NCBI RefSeq assembly: GCF_020194175.1
Contig: NZ_JADYVX010000005.1
Coordinates: 186,001-250,000 of the forward strand
Direction of reading: 5' to 3'
Length of the DNA: 64,000 bases
Source of the DNA: Bradyrhizobium sp. BRP22
Lineage (GTDB): Bacteria > Pseudomonadota > Alphaproteobacteria > Rhizobiales > Xanthobacteraceae
Shown here in pieces: positions 1 through 10,812 of the stretch. The notes beneath the pieces were generated by a model. It searched no databases. It was not told where the DNA came from and was given only the letters and a program-made list of their open reading frames with translations. The translations under genes and the position numbers were made by a program. Position 1 is the first letter of the stretch. Every line of letters starts with the position of its first letter.

Positions 1-987
1 CTCGGCCCCCGGATCGGCCGCCAGATCGACCTCGTCGGCGGCAGGTCCGTGCTGTCGATCTCAAATCTGACCCTGGCGGCCGGGCTGGTGCTGCTCGGCC
101 TCACGCAGTCCATTCCGCTGCTGTTGCTTGCATGGCTCTTCCTCGGCATCGGCATGGGATACGGCCTCTATGATGCCGCGTTCGGTGCGCTCGGGCGCAT
201 CTATGGCGAAGCGGCGCGGCGGCCGATCACGGGCATCACGCTGATGGCGGGCTTTGCCTCCACCGTCGGCTGGCCACTGAGCGCGTGGGGGCTGGAGACG
301 ATCGGCTGGCGCGACACCTGCTTTGCCTGGGCGGCGGCCCACCTTCTGATCGGCCTGCCGCTCAACTGGCTGATGCTGCCGCCAGTGCCCGGCGCCAAGG
401 CCGCGGCGGCAAATGCGGTGAAGCCGCATATCCCGATCGACCGCCCCATGATCCTGCTGGCGTTTGCGTTTGCGACCGCCTGGACCGTCACCGGCGCGAT
501 GGCGGCGCATTTCCCGCGCATCCTGGAGGCGGCCGGCGCGACCCCGGTGCAGGCAATCGCCGCCGGCGCCCTGATCGGTCCGGCGCAGGTCGGGGCGCGC
601 GTGATCGAGGCATGGCTGCTCAGCCGTTATCACCCGCTGCTCTCGACCGAGCTCGCCTGTCTCGGCCACCCGATCGGCGCCGCGATCGTGGCAATCGCCG
701 GCGGCGGCGCAGCAAGCGTCTTCGCGCTTTGCCACGGCGCCGGCAACGGCATCCTGACGATTTCCCGCGGCACCTTGCCGCTCGCGATCTTCGGCGCGCA
801 GAACTACGCCTACCGCCTCGGCATCATCGGCGCACCGGCCCGGATGGCGCAGGCAGCAGCCCCGCTGCTCTTCGGGCTGCTGCTCGACCATATGGGTAGC
901 GGCATCCTGATCGTCTCCTCGGCGCTCAGCCTGGCGGCGCTCGGCGCACTGCTCTTGCTGCGCCAGAAGCGCGTGTCGCCGCAATAG
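1..987 (+). CDS. MFS transporter, C-terminal part (5' end outside window)
   Basis: The reading frame is open from base 1, so the gene starts upstream of the window and only about the last 328 residues are seen. The visible part is a run of hydrophobic segments separated by short charged loops, with a longer polar loop near the middle (around base 390-430), as in the central loop between the two halves of a 12-helix major facilitator. A GRQID-type sequence at the very start looks like the cytoplasmic loop between helices 2 and 3. The substrate cannot be told from sequence. An ATG at base 49 lies inside the gene and is not a likely start. Confidence 0.75.
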   Translation, partial: LGPRIGRQIDLVGGRSVLSISNLTLAAGLVLLGLTQSIPLLLLAWLFLGIGMGYGLYDAAFGALGRIYGEAARRPITGITLMAGFASTVGWPLSAWGLETIGWRDTCFAWAAAHLLIGLPLNWLMLPPVPGAKAAAANAVKPHIPIDRPMILLAFAFATAWTVTGAMAAHFPRILEAAGATPVQAIAAGALIGPAQVGARVIEAWLLSRYHPLLSTELACLGHPIGAAIVAIAGGGAASVFALCHGAGNGILTISRGTLPLAIFGAQNYAYRLGIIGAPARMAQAAAPLLFGLLLDHMGSGILIVSSALSLAALGALLLLRQKRVSPQ

Positions 988-1064
988 GCACCCTTCCCTT
1001 CGCGCGCCGTTTCGCGCACAACTTGATCCCAGAAGCCCGACAATCGATTGGGAAGGCAGTAGTC

Positions 1065-1481
1065 ATGGCAAGCGAAATGCCGCCGTCGATCCGACGCATC
1101 AATCCGCCAGAGCTCGGGACACCTCCCGGCTATTCACAGGTTGTGGAAGCCACCGCTCGCCGCTTCATCTTCATCGCCGGCCAAACCGCCGCGGACCAGG
1201 ACGGGGCTGTCATTGGAAAAGGTGATTTCGGTGTCCAGGCAGAGCGGGTGTTTGAGAATCTTACCGCCGCGCTTCGCGCAAGCGGCTGCACGCCAGCCAA
1301 TCTCGTGAAACTTACCGTGTTTCTCACGGACATGAACAATCTCGCTCGCTATCGCGAAGCGCGCAGCCGTTTCTTCGCTTCGGTTACGCCCGCAGCCGCG
1401 CCGGCGGTAACGCTGGTGGAAGTATCAAAGCTCTACGGCCCCGATTTCCTGATCGAGGTCGAGGCGATCGCAGCCGCTTGA
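1065..1481 (+). CDS. RidA/YjgF/Rid family protein
   Basis: A 138-residue protein of the Rid family, whose founding member hydrolyses reactive enamine/imine intermediates released by PLP enzymes. The family features seen are the IAGQTA segment, the long helix VFENLTAALRASG followed by LVKLTVFLTDM, the ARSRFF segment and a C-terminal LIEVEAIA strand. The start at 1065 is chosen because GGAAGG lies 8 bases upstream; the frame also extends to a TTG at 1023 without a ribosome site. The protein may belong to a Rid subgroup other than archetypal RidA, and its substrate is unknown. It follows the MFS gene by 77 bases and could be cotranscribed. Confidence 0.85.
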   Translation: MASEMPPSIRRINPPELGTPPGYSQVVEATARRFIFIAGQTAADQDGAVIGKGDFGVQAERVFENLTAALRASGCTPANLVKLTVFLTDMNNLARYREARSRFFASVTPAAAPAVTLVEVSKLYGPDFLIEVEAIAAA

Positions 1482-1505
1482 GGCTTCGCCCAATCGCGCC
1501 TGGCC

Positions 1506-2465
1506 TCAAGGCGCGTGCGCCGGCTCGTGGTGCGGACAGGCCTCGACCTCGATCGTGATATGGCTGAGGCCGAGCAGACCGCCGAGGCGGCGCTTGTAGG
1601 TGACGGGCGGCAGCGGATGGTCGGAAACGACCGAGATTACCGCCGCGCGATGGCCGGGGCCGACCTGCCAGAGATGCAGATCAGTCACGCGGTCACCCTT
1701 GATCTCGAGCCGCTCGCGAATGACGGCTTCGAGCTTCTTGTCGGGGCTGACATCGAGCAGAACAGCGCCTGACGCCTTGATCAGGCCGTAGGCCCAGCTC
1801 GCGATCACCGCACTGCCGATGATCCCGACCGCCGGATCGGCCCAAACCCATCCCGCGGACATCGCAACCAGCAACGCCGCAATGGCGAGAATGGAGGTCG
1901 CGGCATCCGCCATCACGTGGACATAGGCGGCACGAAGATTGTTGTCGTGGTGGTGATGATGATCGTCGTCGTGATCATGGGCATGGCCACGACCGTGATG
2001 ATGGTCGTGATCGTCGCGGAGCAGCCAGGCGCTGGTGAGATTGACGGCAAGTCCGAGCACCGCAACTGAAATCGCCTCCCCGTAAGCAATCGAGACCGGA
2101 TGAAGCAGCCGGTCCACACTCTCCCAGGCAACCTGCACGGCAATCATCGCCAGGATGATCGCGCTCGCAAAGGCGGCGAGATCGCCGAACTTGCCGGTGC
2201 CGAAACTGAAATGCGCATTGCCGGCCTGCCGCCGCGCGAACAAATAAGCCAGCCCGGCAATGCCCAGCGCCGCCGCATGCGTTCCCATGTGCCAGCCGTC
2301 GGCAAGCAGCGCCATCGAGCCGGACCACCACCCCGCCGCGATCTCGCCGATCATCATGACCGTGGTCAATGCCACCACGAGCCAGGTGCGCCGTTCGTTA
2401 TGCTCGTGCTTTGCGCCCAGGAACATATGCTCGTGGGTCCACTGATCGATCGAATGCGAGTGCAT
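1506..2465 (-). CDS. dmeF: Cation diffusion facilitator, DmeF-like (Co/Ni/Zn export)
   Basis: A 319-residue inner-membrane divalent metal/proton antiporter of the cation diffusion facilitator family. The N-terminus carries HSHSIDQWTHEH and is followed by six predicted membrane segments. The LADGWHMGTHA motif in helix II is the form I associate with DmeF. A very His/Asp-rich loop (near residues 150-175, with runs of HH and DD) sits between helices IV and V, and ADAATS in helix V supplies the second metal ligand set. DmeF proteins mostly export cobalt and nickel; that specificity is inferred here. The next gene on the same strand is another CDF. No dmeR/rcnR-type repressor is adjacent, although a palindrome lies just upstream of the start. 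Confidence 0.85.
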   Translation of the reverse strand: MHSHSIDQWTHEHMFLGAKHEHNERRTWLVVALTTVMMIGEIAAGWWSGSMALLADGWHMGTHAAALGIAGLAYLFARRQAGNAHFSFGTGKFGDLAAFASAIILAMIAVQVAWESVDRLLHPVSIAYGEAISVAVLGLAVNLTSAWLLRDDHDHHHGRGHAHDHDDDHHHHHDNNLRAAYVHVMADAATSILAIAALLVAMSAGWVWADPAVGIIGSAVIASWAYGLIKASGAVLLDVSPDKKLEAVIRERLEIKGDRVTDLHLWQVGPGHRAAVISVVSDHPLPPVTYKRRLGGLLGLSHITIEVEACPHHEPAHAP

Positions 2466-2479
2466 GGCTCATTCCTCGG

Positions 2480-2500
2480 ATATTGCGTACGTCACAATAT
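2480..2500 (-). promoter_or_regulatory. Candidate metal-responsive operator upstream of the dmeF-like gene
   Basis: ATATTG and CAATAT form perfect 6-base arms around a 9-base spacer, 14 bases upstream of the dmeF-like start codon. Position and symmetry suit a repressor site, but no regulator gene is nearby and no consensus was tested. Confidence 0.35.
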
Positions 2501-2540
2501 AGGCGCTCCAGCGGGAAGGTCCTAAATGGGACCGTCGCTG

Positions 2541-3467
2541 TTAGACCAATTCTTCCGGCGCCAGCTTGCAGGCCGCGCCGTCGGCCTCGACCTGCAGCGT
2601 TGCATGGTGAATCCTGAAGCGGTGCGAGAGCTCCGCGCAGACGTGGTGCAGGAACGCATCGTCGTGTCCGCCCGGCCGGACCAGATGCGCAGTCAGCGCG
2701 GTCTCGTTGGTGCTCATCGCCCAGATGTGCAGATCGTGCACCTCGGAGACGCCATCGAGCCTGCGGAGAAACTCCCTCACCTCGGCAAGTTCGATACCCC
2801 GCGGCACCGCATCGAGCGCGAGGTTGACGCTGTCGCGCATCAGACCCCAGCCGCTCACCACCACGACCAGCGCGATGAGGAGGCTGATCGCCGGATCGAT
2901 CCACAGCCATCCCGTTGACATGATCAGGAGCGCTGCGATGACGACGCCCAGCGAGACGCTGGCATCGGCGGCCATATGGAGGTAGGCGCCGCGGATGTTG
3001 AGGTCGCCGTGCCGACCGCGCATGAACAGCAGTGCCGTGCCGCCATTGATGAGAATGCCGAGCGCCGCGACCCAGACCACCGTCCAGCTCGCCACCTCGG
3101 CCGGCTCGCGCAGCCGGTCGAGCGCCTCCACCGCGATGCCGCCGACGGCGATCAAGAGCAGCCCGGCATTGAACAGCGCGGCCAGGATCGAGGCGCGGCG
3201 ATAGCCGTAAGTGTGCGTATCCGTCGGCCGCCTCCCCGCCAGCCACGCTGCGCCCCATGCCAGCAGCAGCGAGAACACGTCGGAGAGATTGTGGACGGCA
3301 TCAGAGATCAGCGCCAGCGAATTGGCGGCATAGCCGAACACCAGCTCTGCGATCACGAAGGCGGTGTTGAGCGAGGCGCCAATGGCAAAGGCCCGGCCGA
3401 AATCATCCGGCGCGTGGCTGTGCCCGGCATGATCGTGCGCATGGGAATGATCGTGATGATGCGCCAT
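2541..3467 (-). CDS. Cation diffusion facilitator, CzcD/ZitB-like
   Basis: A 308-residue zinc-type cation diffusion facilitator. The N-terminus is His-rich (MAHHHDHSHAHDH), helix II has LISDAVHNLSDV with the usual H-x3-D pair, helix V has HMAADASVS, and the C-terminal cytoplasmic domain ends with HHATLQVE. The start at 3467 is chosen over the longer frame, which would run into parC; the His-rich start is typical of the family. It lies upstream of the DmeF-like gene with a 75-base gap, so the two may be cotranscribed or separately controlled. The two proteins differ at the helix II motif, suggesting different metal preference. Probable substrates are Zn, Cd or Co. Confidence 0.85.
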   Translation of the reverse strand: MAHHHDHSHAHDHAGHSHAPDDFGRAFAIGASLNTAFVIAELVFGYAANSLALISDAVHNLSDVFSLLLAWGAAWLAGRRPTDTHTYGYRRASILAALFNAGLLLIAVGGIAVEALDRLREPAEVASWTVVWVAALGILINGGTALLFMRGRHGDLNIRGAYLHMAADASVSLGVVIAALLIMSTGWLWIDPAISLLIALVVVVSGWGLMRDSVNLALDAVPRGIELAEVREFLRRLDGVSEVHDLHIWAMSTNETALTAHLVRPGGHDDAFLHHVCAELSHRFRIHHATLQVEADGAACKLAPEELV

Positions 3468-3520
3468 GCCGATGGTTATAGCGCGCCGATTTACGAATAC
3501 TATTACAGCAATTCCGCTGT

Positions 3521-3543
3521 CGTCCCGGCCTTGAGCGGGGACG
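3521..3543. repeat. Short stem-loop downstream of parC
   Basis: CGTCCC and GGGACG form a 6-base stem within the parC to CDF gap. There is no T-run on either side, so it is not a classic terminator. It resembles fragments of dispersed intergenic repeats in this genus. Confidence 0.3.
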
Positions 3544-3567
3544 GCGAGATTTCCATGCCGCGCAGGA

Positions 3568-5820
3568 CTACTCCACCGCGCGATTGAACTTGTTGGACTT
3601 CGGCAGGCCGTGCGCGAGGCGGCCGGCATCGGCGCGGTTGCCGCGCCAGTCGGAGAGCTCCTTCATGCTCATGCCGTGCTCGCGGCCGGCGGAATCCTTC
3701 CAGGTCAAGCCCACGCTGGAATCGAACACCGCGACGTCGGACAGCGAGGCGCTGGTATATTTCTGCAGCCGCACGCCGCGGCCGCGGGCCATTTCCGGCA
3801 CCTGATCGAGCGGAAACAGCACCATCTTGTGGTTGGTACCGATCACCGCGACGGTGTCGCCCGCCACGGTCGCGATCGCGCGCGCCTCGTTCGGCATCTC
3901 GACGTTCAGCACCTGCTTGCCCTTGCGGGTGGTGCCGACGCAGTCGTCCTCGTTGACGACGAAGCCCTGCCCCTCGCTGCTCGCGATCAGGAACTTGCGG
4001 CCGCCCTTGTTGACGAACAGCGACACGATTGCTGCATCCTGCTCCATGTCGATGAACATGCGGATCGGCTCGCCATGGCCGCGCCCGCCCGGCAGCTTTG
4101 CAACGTCGAGCGAGTAGAACTTGCCATTGGTGGCGAACAGCAGCAGTTTCGACGTGGTCTCGGCGAAGAAGGCGTGGTCGAGCTTGTCGTCGGTCTTGAA
4201 GGCGAGCCCCGAGAGATCGGCGACATGGCCCTTGAGCGTGCGCACCCAGCCTTTCTCGGAGATCACGATCGTCACCGGCTCGCGTTCGACGAAGGCTTCC
4301 TCGATCGCAGCGAGATCGTGCTCGGGCGCGTCGGCAAAAGTGGTGCGGCGCTTGCCGAGCGGCGTCTTCGGTCCGAACATGTCGCGGACCTTCCGCACCT
4401 GCTCGCCGACCTTGGACCACTGCTCGGGCTCGGAGCGGAGCAGCGCCTCGATACCCTTCAGCTCCTTGCGGAGGTCCTTGTCCTCGGTCCGGATCTCCAT
4501 CTCCTCGAGCCTGCGCAGGGAGCGCAGGCGCATGTTGAGAATGGCGTCGGCCTGGACATCGCTGAGCTTGAACGTCTTCATCAGCACCGGCTTCGGCTCG
4601 TCCTCGGTGCGGATGATCTTGATCACCTTGTCGATGTTCAGATAGGCGATCAGGTAGCCGCCGAGGATCTCCAGCCGGTTCTCGATCTGGCCCTTGCGAT
4701 AGTTGGTGCGGCGCACCAGCACATCGCGCAGGTGGTCGAGCCATTCGCGAAGGCACTCGGCGAGGCCGACCACCTTGGGAATTTTCCCTTTCACCAGCAC
4801 GTTGAGATTCAGCGAAATCTTGCTTTCCAGCTCGGTCAACCGGAACAGCGATTCCATCATCAGCTCTGGGTCGACATTGCGCGACTTCGGCTCGATCACC
4901 AGCCGAACGTCATCCGCCGACTCGTCCCTGACCTCGCCGACCAGCGGCAGCTTCTTCTGGTCGATGAGCTCGGAAATCTTCTCGACCAGGCGTGACTTCT
5001 GCACCAGCCACGGGATCTCAGTGACCACGATCACCCAGGTGCCGCGTGCACCCTCTTCCTGCTTCCAGCGCGCACGCGTGCGGAACGAGCCGCGGCCGGT
5101 GCTGTAGGCCTCGGTGATCGCTTCCTTGGAATCGATGATGATGCCGCCGGTCGGGAAATCCGGTCCCTTGACCCATCTGAGCAGCGCCTTCGACTTGGCA
5201 TCGGGCTTCTCGATCAGGTGCAGCGCGGCGTCGCAGAGCTCGGCGGCGTTGTGCGGCGGGATCGAGGTCGCCATGCCCACCGCGATGCCCTGCGAGCCGT
5301 TGGCCAGCAGGTTCGGGAAGCCGCCGGGCAGGACCACCGGCTCTTTGCCACTGTTGTCGTAGGTCGGGCGGAACTCGACCGCGTCCTCGTCGATGCCGTC
5401 CAGCAGCAACCGGGCGACGTCGGTCAGCCGCGCCTCGGTGTAACGCATCGCGGCGGGGTTATCGCCGTCGATGTTGCCGAAATTGCCCTGACCGTCGACC
5501 AGCGGATAGCGCGAGGAGAAATCCTGCGCGAGGCGCACCATGGCGTCATAGATCGCCTGGTCGCCATGGGGATGGTACGAGCCCATCACCTCGCCGACGA
5601 TCTTGGCTGACTTCTTTGGGATAACGCCCGGATCGAGCCGCAGCAGCCGCATCCCGTAGAGGATGCGCCGATGCACCGGTTTCAACCCGTCGCGGGCGTC
5701 CGGCAGCGCGCGATGCATGATGGTCGAGAGCGCGTAAGCGAGATAGCGCTCTTCCAGCGCATCGCGCAGCGGCACCTCGTGAATTTCAGGCCGTTCCGGC
5801 GGAATCAGTGGCTTTCCCAT
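3568..5820 (-). CDS. parC: DNA topoisomerase IV subunit A
   Basis: A 750-residue type IIA topoisomerase A subunit, which breaks and rejoins DNA to unlink daughter chromosomes together with ParE. The winged-helix/tower region begins near residue 25 ([30 protein letters not shown]), and the catalytic tyrosine is Tyr127 in RYTEARLT. The C-terminal part has repeated beta-pinwheel blades but no GyrA-box of the QxRGGKG type, which argues for ParC rather than GyrA, as does the length. In the quinolone region PHGDQAIYD the position of E. coli Ser80 is Gln88. It appears monocistronic, with downstream CDF genes on the same strand about 100 bases away. Confidence 0.95.
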   Translation of the reverse strand: MGKPLIPPERPEIHEVPLRDALEERYLAYALSTIMHRALPDARDGLKPVHRRILYGMRLLRLDPGVIPKKSAKIVGEVMGSYHPHGDQAIYDAMVRLAQDFSSRYPLVDGQGNFGNIDGDNPAAMRYTEARLTDVARLLLDGIDEDAVEFRPTYDNSGKEPVVLPGGFPNLLANGSQGIAVGMATSIPPHNAAELCDAALHLIEKPDAKSKALLRWVKGPDFPTGGIIIDSKEAITEAYSTGRGSFRTRARWKQEEGARGTWVIVVTEIPWLVQKSRLVEKISELIDQKKLPLVGEVRDESADDVRLVIEPKSRNVDPELMMESLFRLTELESKISLNLNVLVKGKIPKVVGLAECLREWLDHLRDVLVRRTNYRKGQIENRLEILGGYLIAYLNIDKVIKIIRTEDEPKPVLMKTFKLSDVQADAILNMRLRSLRRLEEMEIRTEDKDLRKELKGIEALLRSEPEQWSKVGEQVRKVRDMFGPKTPLGKRRTTFADAPEHDLAAIEEAFVEREPVTIVISEKGWVRTLKGHVADLSGLAFKTDDKLDHAFFAETTSKLLLFATNGKFYSLDVAKLPGGRGHGEPIRMFIDMEQDAAIVSLFVNKGGRKFLIASSEGQGFVVNEDDCVGTTRKGKQVLNVEMPNEARAIATVAGDTVAVIGTNHKMVLFPLDQVPEMARGRGVRLQKYTSASLSDVAVFDSSVGLTWKDSAGREHGMSMKELSDWRGNRADAGRLAHGLPKSNKFNRAVE

Positions 5821-5896
5821 GCCGACGGGTTAACCGCTTCGGGCGAATCGGGCAAGAATCGATTCGGCTTCGTACCCCGCAGAAAAGCCCGATTTT

Positions 5897-6526
5897 TCAG
5901 CCCGCGCCAGCCAGGGTCGCCGGATCCGGCGTGGCATGGCCATTGGCGATGGTGAATTGCGGGATATGGCCGAGCCCGGTCACGAGCGCGGCATCCGCGC
6001 CGAGCGGCTTCTTCCACTCGTGCCCCTCGGTCAGGATCACGCCGATGCCGACCACATCGGCGCCGGCCTGCCGCACCAGCTTCAGGGTTGCCGCCAGGCT
6101 CGAGCCGGTCGCCACGACGTCATCGACCACAACGACCCGCCTGCCCTTCAGCAACGGGATGGCGCGGCGGTCGAGCAGCAGACGCTGCGATCCTGATGAG
6201 GTCACCGATTGCACATATTCGACCAGCGCGTCGCCGAGATGAATCTTCGGCGATTTCTGCACGATGACGTATTGATCGAGCCCGAGATGACGCGAGACTT
6301 CGATCGCGACGGGAATGCCGAGCGTCGCCGCGCCGACCACGATGTCCGGCTTCTTCTCCTTCAGCCGCGCGGCCAGCGCCTTCCCGATCCGCTCGCCGAA
6401 GCCGACGCCCATGTCGATCACCATCAGCAGCGAGATCGCCAGCCGCTCGTTGATGGCGACGAGCGGCAGCTCCGTCGGCTCGCCGGCGATGTCGACGGTA
6501 TAGGTGGCGGGGGTCAGTGCGTTCAT
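5897..6526 (-). CDS. Phosphoribosyltransferase of the purine/orotate type
   Basis: A 209-residue type I phosphoribosyltransferase. The PRPP-binding loop VVVVDDVVATGSS is intact near residues 130-142, preceded by the usual VVGAATLGIPVA segment near residue 65. Type I enzymes of this length convert a free nucleobase plus PRPP to a nucleotide; the sequence resembles adenine/xanthine-type enzymes but I cannot assign the base. The start codon overlaps the stop of the ECF T-component gene by 4 bases, so it is the last gene of a four-gene operon. That linkage suggests it traps an imported base as its nucleotide, which is an inference. Confidence 0.85.
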   Translation of the reverse strand: MNALTPATYTVDIAGEPTELPLVAINERLAISLLMVIDMGVGFGERIGKALAARLKEKKPDIVVGAATLGIPVAIEVSRHLGLDQYVIVQKSPKIHLGDALVEYVQSVTSSGSQRLLLDRRAIPLLKGRRVVVVDDVVATGSSLAATLKLVRQAGADVVGIGVILTEGHEWKKPLGADAALVTGLGHIPQFTIANGHATPDPATLAGAG

Positions 6527-7192
6527 GTGGTCTTGCCCGGGTTCGTTAGTGGGAAGTCGGTTTGGATCGTGAGCCAGCCGATGTCGCGCCAGCTCGTGCG
6601 CGCCATCTTCGGATCGAAGCCGTAGATGGACAGCGAAAGCGCGATCGTTTCGGCCATGCGGAAGGTCTGCACCATCAGCGGCACGCCGCGCGCCAGCGCA
6701 TAGAGAATGCGCCGCGGCAGCGGACCGCGATCGAGCTCAAGGCCGCGCGCCCGCTGGGTCTCACCGATGCTCTGGAACTCCTCACGCATCAGGGGGATCA
6801 TGCCGACGACGAGCACCAGCACGAGCGTCAGCGAGCCCGGCAAGCGGAGCCGGCTGCAGGCCGCGAGCAGGGTGCCGGCCGAGGTGGTCTCGATCGCGAC
6901 GAAGAAGCTGCCGGTGGTGGCGATCAGGCGGAACGCCATGCGCAGCGCATCGTCGATCGCGACGACGAGCGGTGTCCCGTTCCAGACGAAGCTCAAGGTC
7001 CAGCTCAGCGTCACCAGGGCGCCGACCAGCGCCATCAGTTTCAGGTAGCCTTTGGTCTGCGGCAGACGGCAGGCGATCACGACCGCCAGCACGATCGCGG
7101 CGATCGCGCCGGCAGTCAGCGCGCTGCCGGCGACCCAGCCGAGCGACGATAGCAGCAACGCCGCCAGCAATTTGAGGAACGGATTGATGCGA

Positions 7193-7206
<14 letters not shown>
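6523..7206 (-). CDS. ECF transporter transmembrane (T) component, EcfT/CbiQ family
   Basis: A 227-residue integral membrane coupling protein of an energy-coupling factor importer. Several hydrophobic segments are followed by the long cytoplasmic helices that contact the ATPases. The first Ala-Arg-Gly motif is present (ETQRARGLELD), but the second is altered to SIYGFDPK. The GTG start at 7206 is chosen because GGAGGAGG lies just upstream; a longer frame to 7320 would be buried in the ATPase gene. It overlaps the ATPase gene by 14 bases and the phosphoribosyltransferase gene by 4. It connects the substrate-binding S protein to the ATPase dimer. Confidence 0.88.
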
Positions 7207-8743
<1,537 letters not shown>

Positions 8744-8764
8744 CCAATGCGCTCCCGACGGCGG

Positions 8765-9346
8765 TCAGAACCGGTGCAGCGTGCCGCGGCTGATGCCGGC
8801 CAGCAGTTTTGCGCCTGGCCGCACCAGCAGCGGCGTTCCAATCACCATCGGCACGATGTCGGACAGGCCGAGATAGAGCATCGCATACCAGAACGGGAAA
8901 ATGCCGAGCATCGCGAGACTGGCCGACACCGCCGCCACCATGATGATGCCGACCACCGCGCAGATCACCGCGATCTTGAGCAGCACCGGCATCGACAGGT
9001 CGAAATTGGTCTTGCGCAGATTGATCAGCAGCGGCGGTGCGGCGCCGGTCAGCCCGACCATGATGCCGTCGACGATAAGCGAATGCGCTGGAATGAATGT
9101 GCCGGCCAGCAGCGACCACACGATGGTGCCGATATAGCCGCAGATGAACCCGCTCTTCGGCCCGAGCAGCAGCCCGATCAACGGCGGCAGGAACGCAAAG
9201 ATGCGCCATTGGATCACGCCCGGCACGAGCTGGATCGGATTGGCATAGGCCCACAACACCCCCGTCGCCACACCGCAGACGACCGCAAGGACGATGGGAA
9301 AGAAACCGACCGAGTCGGATTCGCTGTAGGTGATTTGCGTACTCAT
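8765..9346 (-). CDS. ECF transporter substrate-binding (S) component, substrate unknown
   Basis: A 193-residue membrane protein with about six hydrophobic segments, the size expected of an ECF S component. It contains PIQLVPGVIQWRIFAFLPPLI-like loops rich in small residues and Pro. The start at 9346 is preferred because GGGGAG lies about 8 bases upstream and the longer frame to 9430 adds polar, non-conserved residues. It is the first gene of the operon S, fused ATPase, T, phosphoribosyltransferase. I do not recognise it as BioY, ThiT, YkoE or another named vitamin S protein. A nucleobase or nucleoside is suggested only by the last gene. Confidence 0.8.
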   Translation of the reverse strand: MSTQITYSESDSVGFFPIVLAVVCGVATGVLWAYANPIQLVPGVIQWRIFAFLPPLIGLLLGPKSGFICGYIGTIVWSLLAGTFIPAHSLIVDGIMVGLTGAAPPLLINLRKTNFDLSMPVLLKIAVICAVVGIIMVAAVSASLAMLGIFPFWYAMLYLGLSDIVPMVIGTPLLVRPGAKLLAGISRGTLHRF

Positions 9347-9548
9347 TGCATGCTCCCCGTCATGAGTTTGCCCAGAGATTTTCAGGCAAGTTTCGGGCCA
9401 TGCGCTATGGAACAAGGCTGAGGATCGCACGCAATCGAACCACTACAGATGCATTCGCAATTTCGACGGGCATCCCGTGAGTGATTTGCTAGCCGGGGTG
9501 TTGCCCCAGATGGAACGCACCGCTCGCTGCGCGTGGCGGCAGTCGCGG

Positions 9549-10304
9549 TCAGAACGGGTCGATGCCGGTCCTGACGCGGCGGCGAGCCACCGCGTTGATA
9601 AAGCCTTCCCTGGCGTCGGAATGCCCCTGCCCGCGCGGCTCGAGCACGTTGCGCAGCAGGAAGCGGCCGGTGAGCGCAAAGCCGTCGAGCAGGTCCTGGT
9701 CCGACCAGATGCTGCCGTCGTCAACGTCCTCGCGCAGGAAGGGCGGCAGCGGCATCAGGCGGTCGCGCCAGGGTTCGCCGGCGGCGCGGGAGACCGCCCC
9801 GCCGGATTTCGGCGAGACGTAGACCAGTTCGGATGTCGCCCCGGTCGCCGCGCAGTTCGAGAGGTCGAGCCCGAAGCCGAGTTCGGCCAGCATCGCCAGT
9901 TCGAAGCGGATGAGATGGACCGCGGCGGCGCCGGCGTCCTCGAAATCATCCAGCGTCTGCTCCAGCATCTCATAGATGTCCTGGTGCGGATCGCGCTCGG
10001 GCAACAGCCGCGCCAGAGAAGCCAGATGAGTGACGCCGTAGACGGCATGCGACGACGCCAGCAAATTGGCAGCGCGCAGCCGCGTGCCATCGAGCTGGTA
10101 ATAGCCGAGATGCTCGTCGAGCCGCGCCCGCCACATCGCGGTGACGCTGTTGCCGGGCTGCAGCAGCGGCCGCATCCGCGCGCTGGCCCCGCCGCGCACC
10201 AGGCCGAGATGGCGGCCGTGCTCGCGCGTCAACAGTTCGACAATGGCGGACGATTCGCCATGCCGCCGCACCCCGAGCACGATGCCTTCGTCGGTCCATT
10301 CCAT
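9549..10304 (-). CDS. recO: DNA repair protein RecO
   Basis: A 251-residue RecFOR recombination mediator. The N-terminal OB fold starts with [24 protein letters not shown], a standard RecO opening, and the helical C-terminal domain follows. RecO anneals single strands and loads RecA onto SSB-coated gaps. The start at 10304 removes 36 non-homologous residues of the longer frame. It closes the minus-strand series lepB-rnc-era-(membrane protein)-recO, an order common in alphaproteobacteria, and is separated from the gene upstream by a palindromic repeat. Confidence 0.92.
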   Translation of the reverse strand: MEWTDEGIVLGVRRHGESSAIVELLTREHGRHLGLVRGGASARMRPLLQPGNSVTAMWRARLDEHLGYYQLDGTRLRAANLLASSHAVYGVTHLASLARLLPERDPHQDIYEMLEQTLDDFEDAGAAAVHLIRFELAMLAELGFGLDLSNCAATGATSELVYVSPKSGGAVSRAAGEPWRDRLMPLPPFLREDVDDGSIWSDQDLLDGFALTGRFLLRNVLEPRGQGHSDAREGFINAVARRRVRTGIDPF

Positions 10305-10324
10305 GGCGCGGAGATTAGCATGCA

Positions 10325-10398
10325 GGGTGGGCAAAGCGTAGCGTGCCCAATACCTCTTGCACCGATCGTGAATGGAGGGCACGCTTCGCTTGCCCACC
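10325..10398. repeat. Intergenic palindromic repeat (GGTGGGCAAAGCG family)
   Basis: GGGTGGGCAAAGCG...GTGCCC at 10325-10348 is the near reverse complement of GGGCACGCTTCGCTTGCCCACC at 10377-10398, giving a long imperfect hairpin between recO and the next gene upstream. Confidence 0.7.
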
Positions 10399-10418
10399 TT
10401 GCGCGCGACCACACGCTC

Positions 10419-10799
10419 CTACGCGTTGAACCAGCCCTGAGCGTCGCCGGTGAAGGAGAAATAGAGCCCGGCCGCCGTCAGCGCGCAGGAGATCACCTCG
10501 ACGCCGCTGTCGAACTGAACCCCAGCGCTGCCGATCACCTGCAACAGCGAGATCATGGACAGGAAGAGCACCGCGGCCAGCACCCAGCGCGGCCAGTTCT
10601 TGCGCCGCTGCGCAGCCAGGTAGACGAAATAGACCAGGAGCATGATCAGGCCGGCCTGCATCAAGGTGACGGCCGTGATCATCTGTTCCGTCATCTCGCC
10701 ACTCGGGGTGCGGTCCTGGAACGCCACCGACAGTGCGTCCAGCGTCAGCGACAGATACAGCAGCACCTCGAACAGAAGCACGTTTCTGGGTACTTTCAT
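10419..10799 (-). CDS. Small hypothetical membrane protein
   Basis: A 126-residue protein with about four hydrophobic stretches (starting near residues 8, 45, 70 and 95) and a basic QRRKNWPRW loop, so probably an inner-membrane protein. No catalytic motif is visible and the family is not recognised. The start MKVPRNVLLFEVLLYL at 10799 is chosen because the longer upstream frame is a shadow of era. It sits between era (13-base gap) and recO in the same direction and is probably cotranscribed with era. Confidence 0.7.
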   Translation of the reverse strand: MKVPRNVLLFEVLLYLSLTLDALSVAFQDRTPSGEMTEQMITAVTLMQAGLIMLLVYFVYLAAQRRKNWPRWVLAAVLFLSMISLLQVIGSAGVQFDSGVEVISCALTAAGLYFSFTGDAQGWFNA

Positions 10800-10812
10800 C
10801 GGAAGAACCCGA

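Noticed and set aside
61..984. Long minus-strand frame opposite the MFS gene
   Set aside because: It is Arg/Gln/Asp-rich with no family features and is the shadow of a GC-rich coding region on the other strand.
3610..4995. Long plus-strand frame opposite parC
   Set aside because: Shadow of parC; composition is not protein-like and there is no ribosome site.
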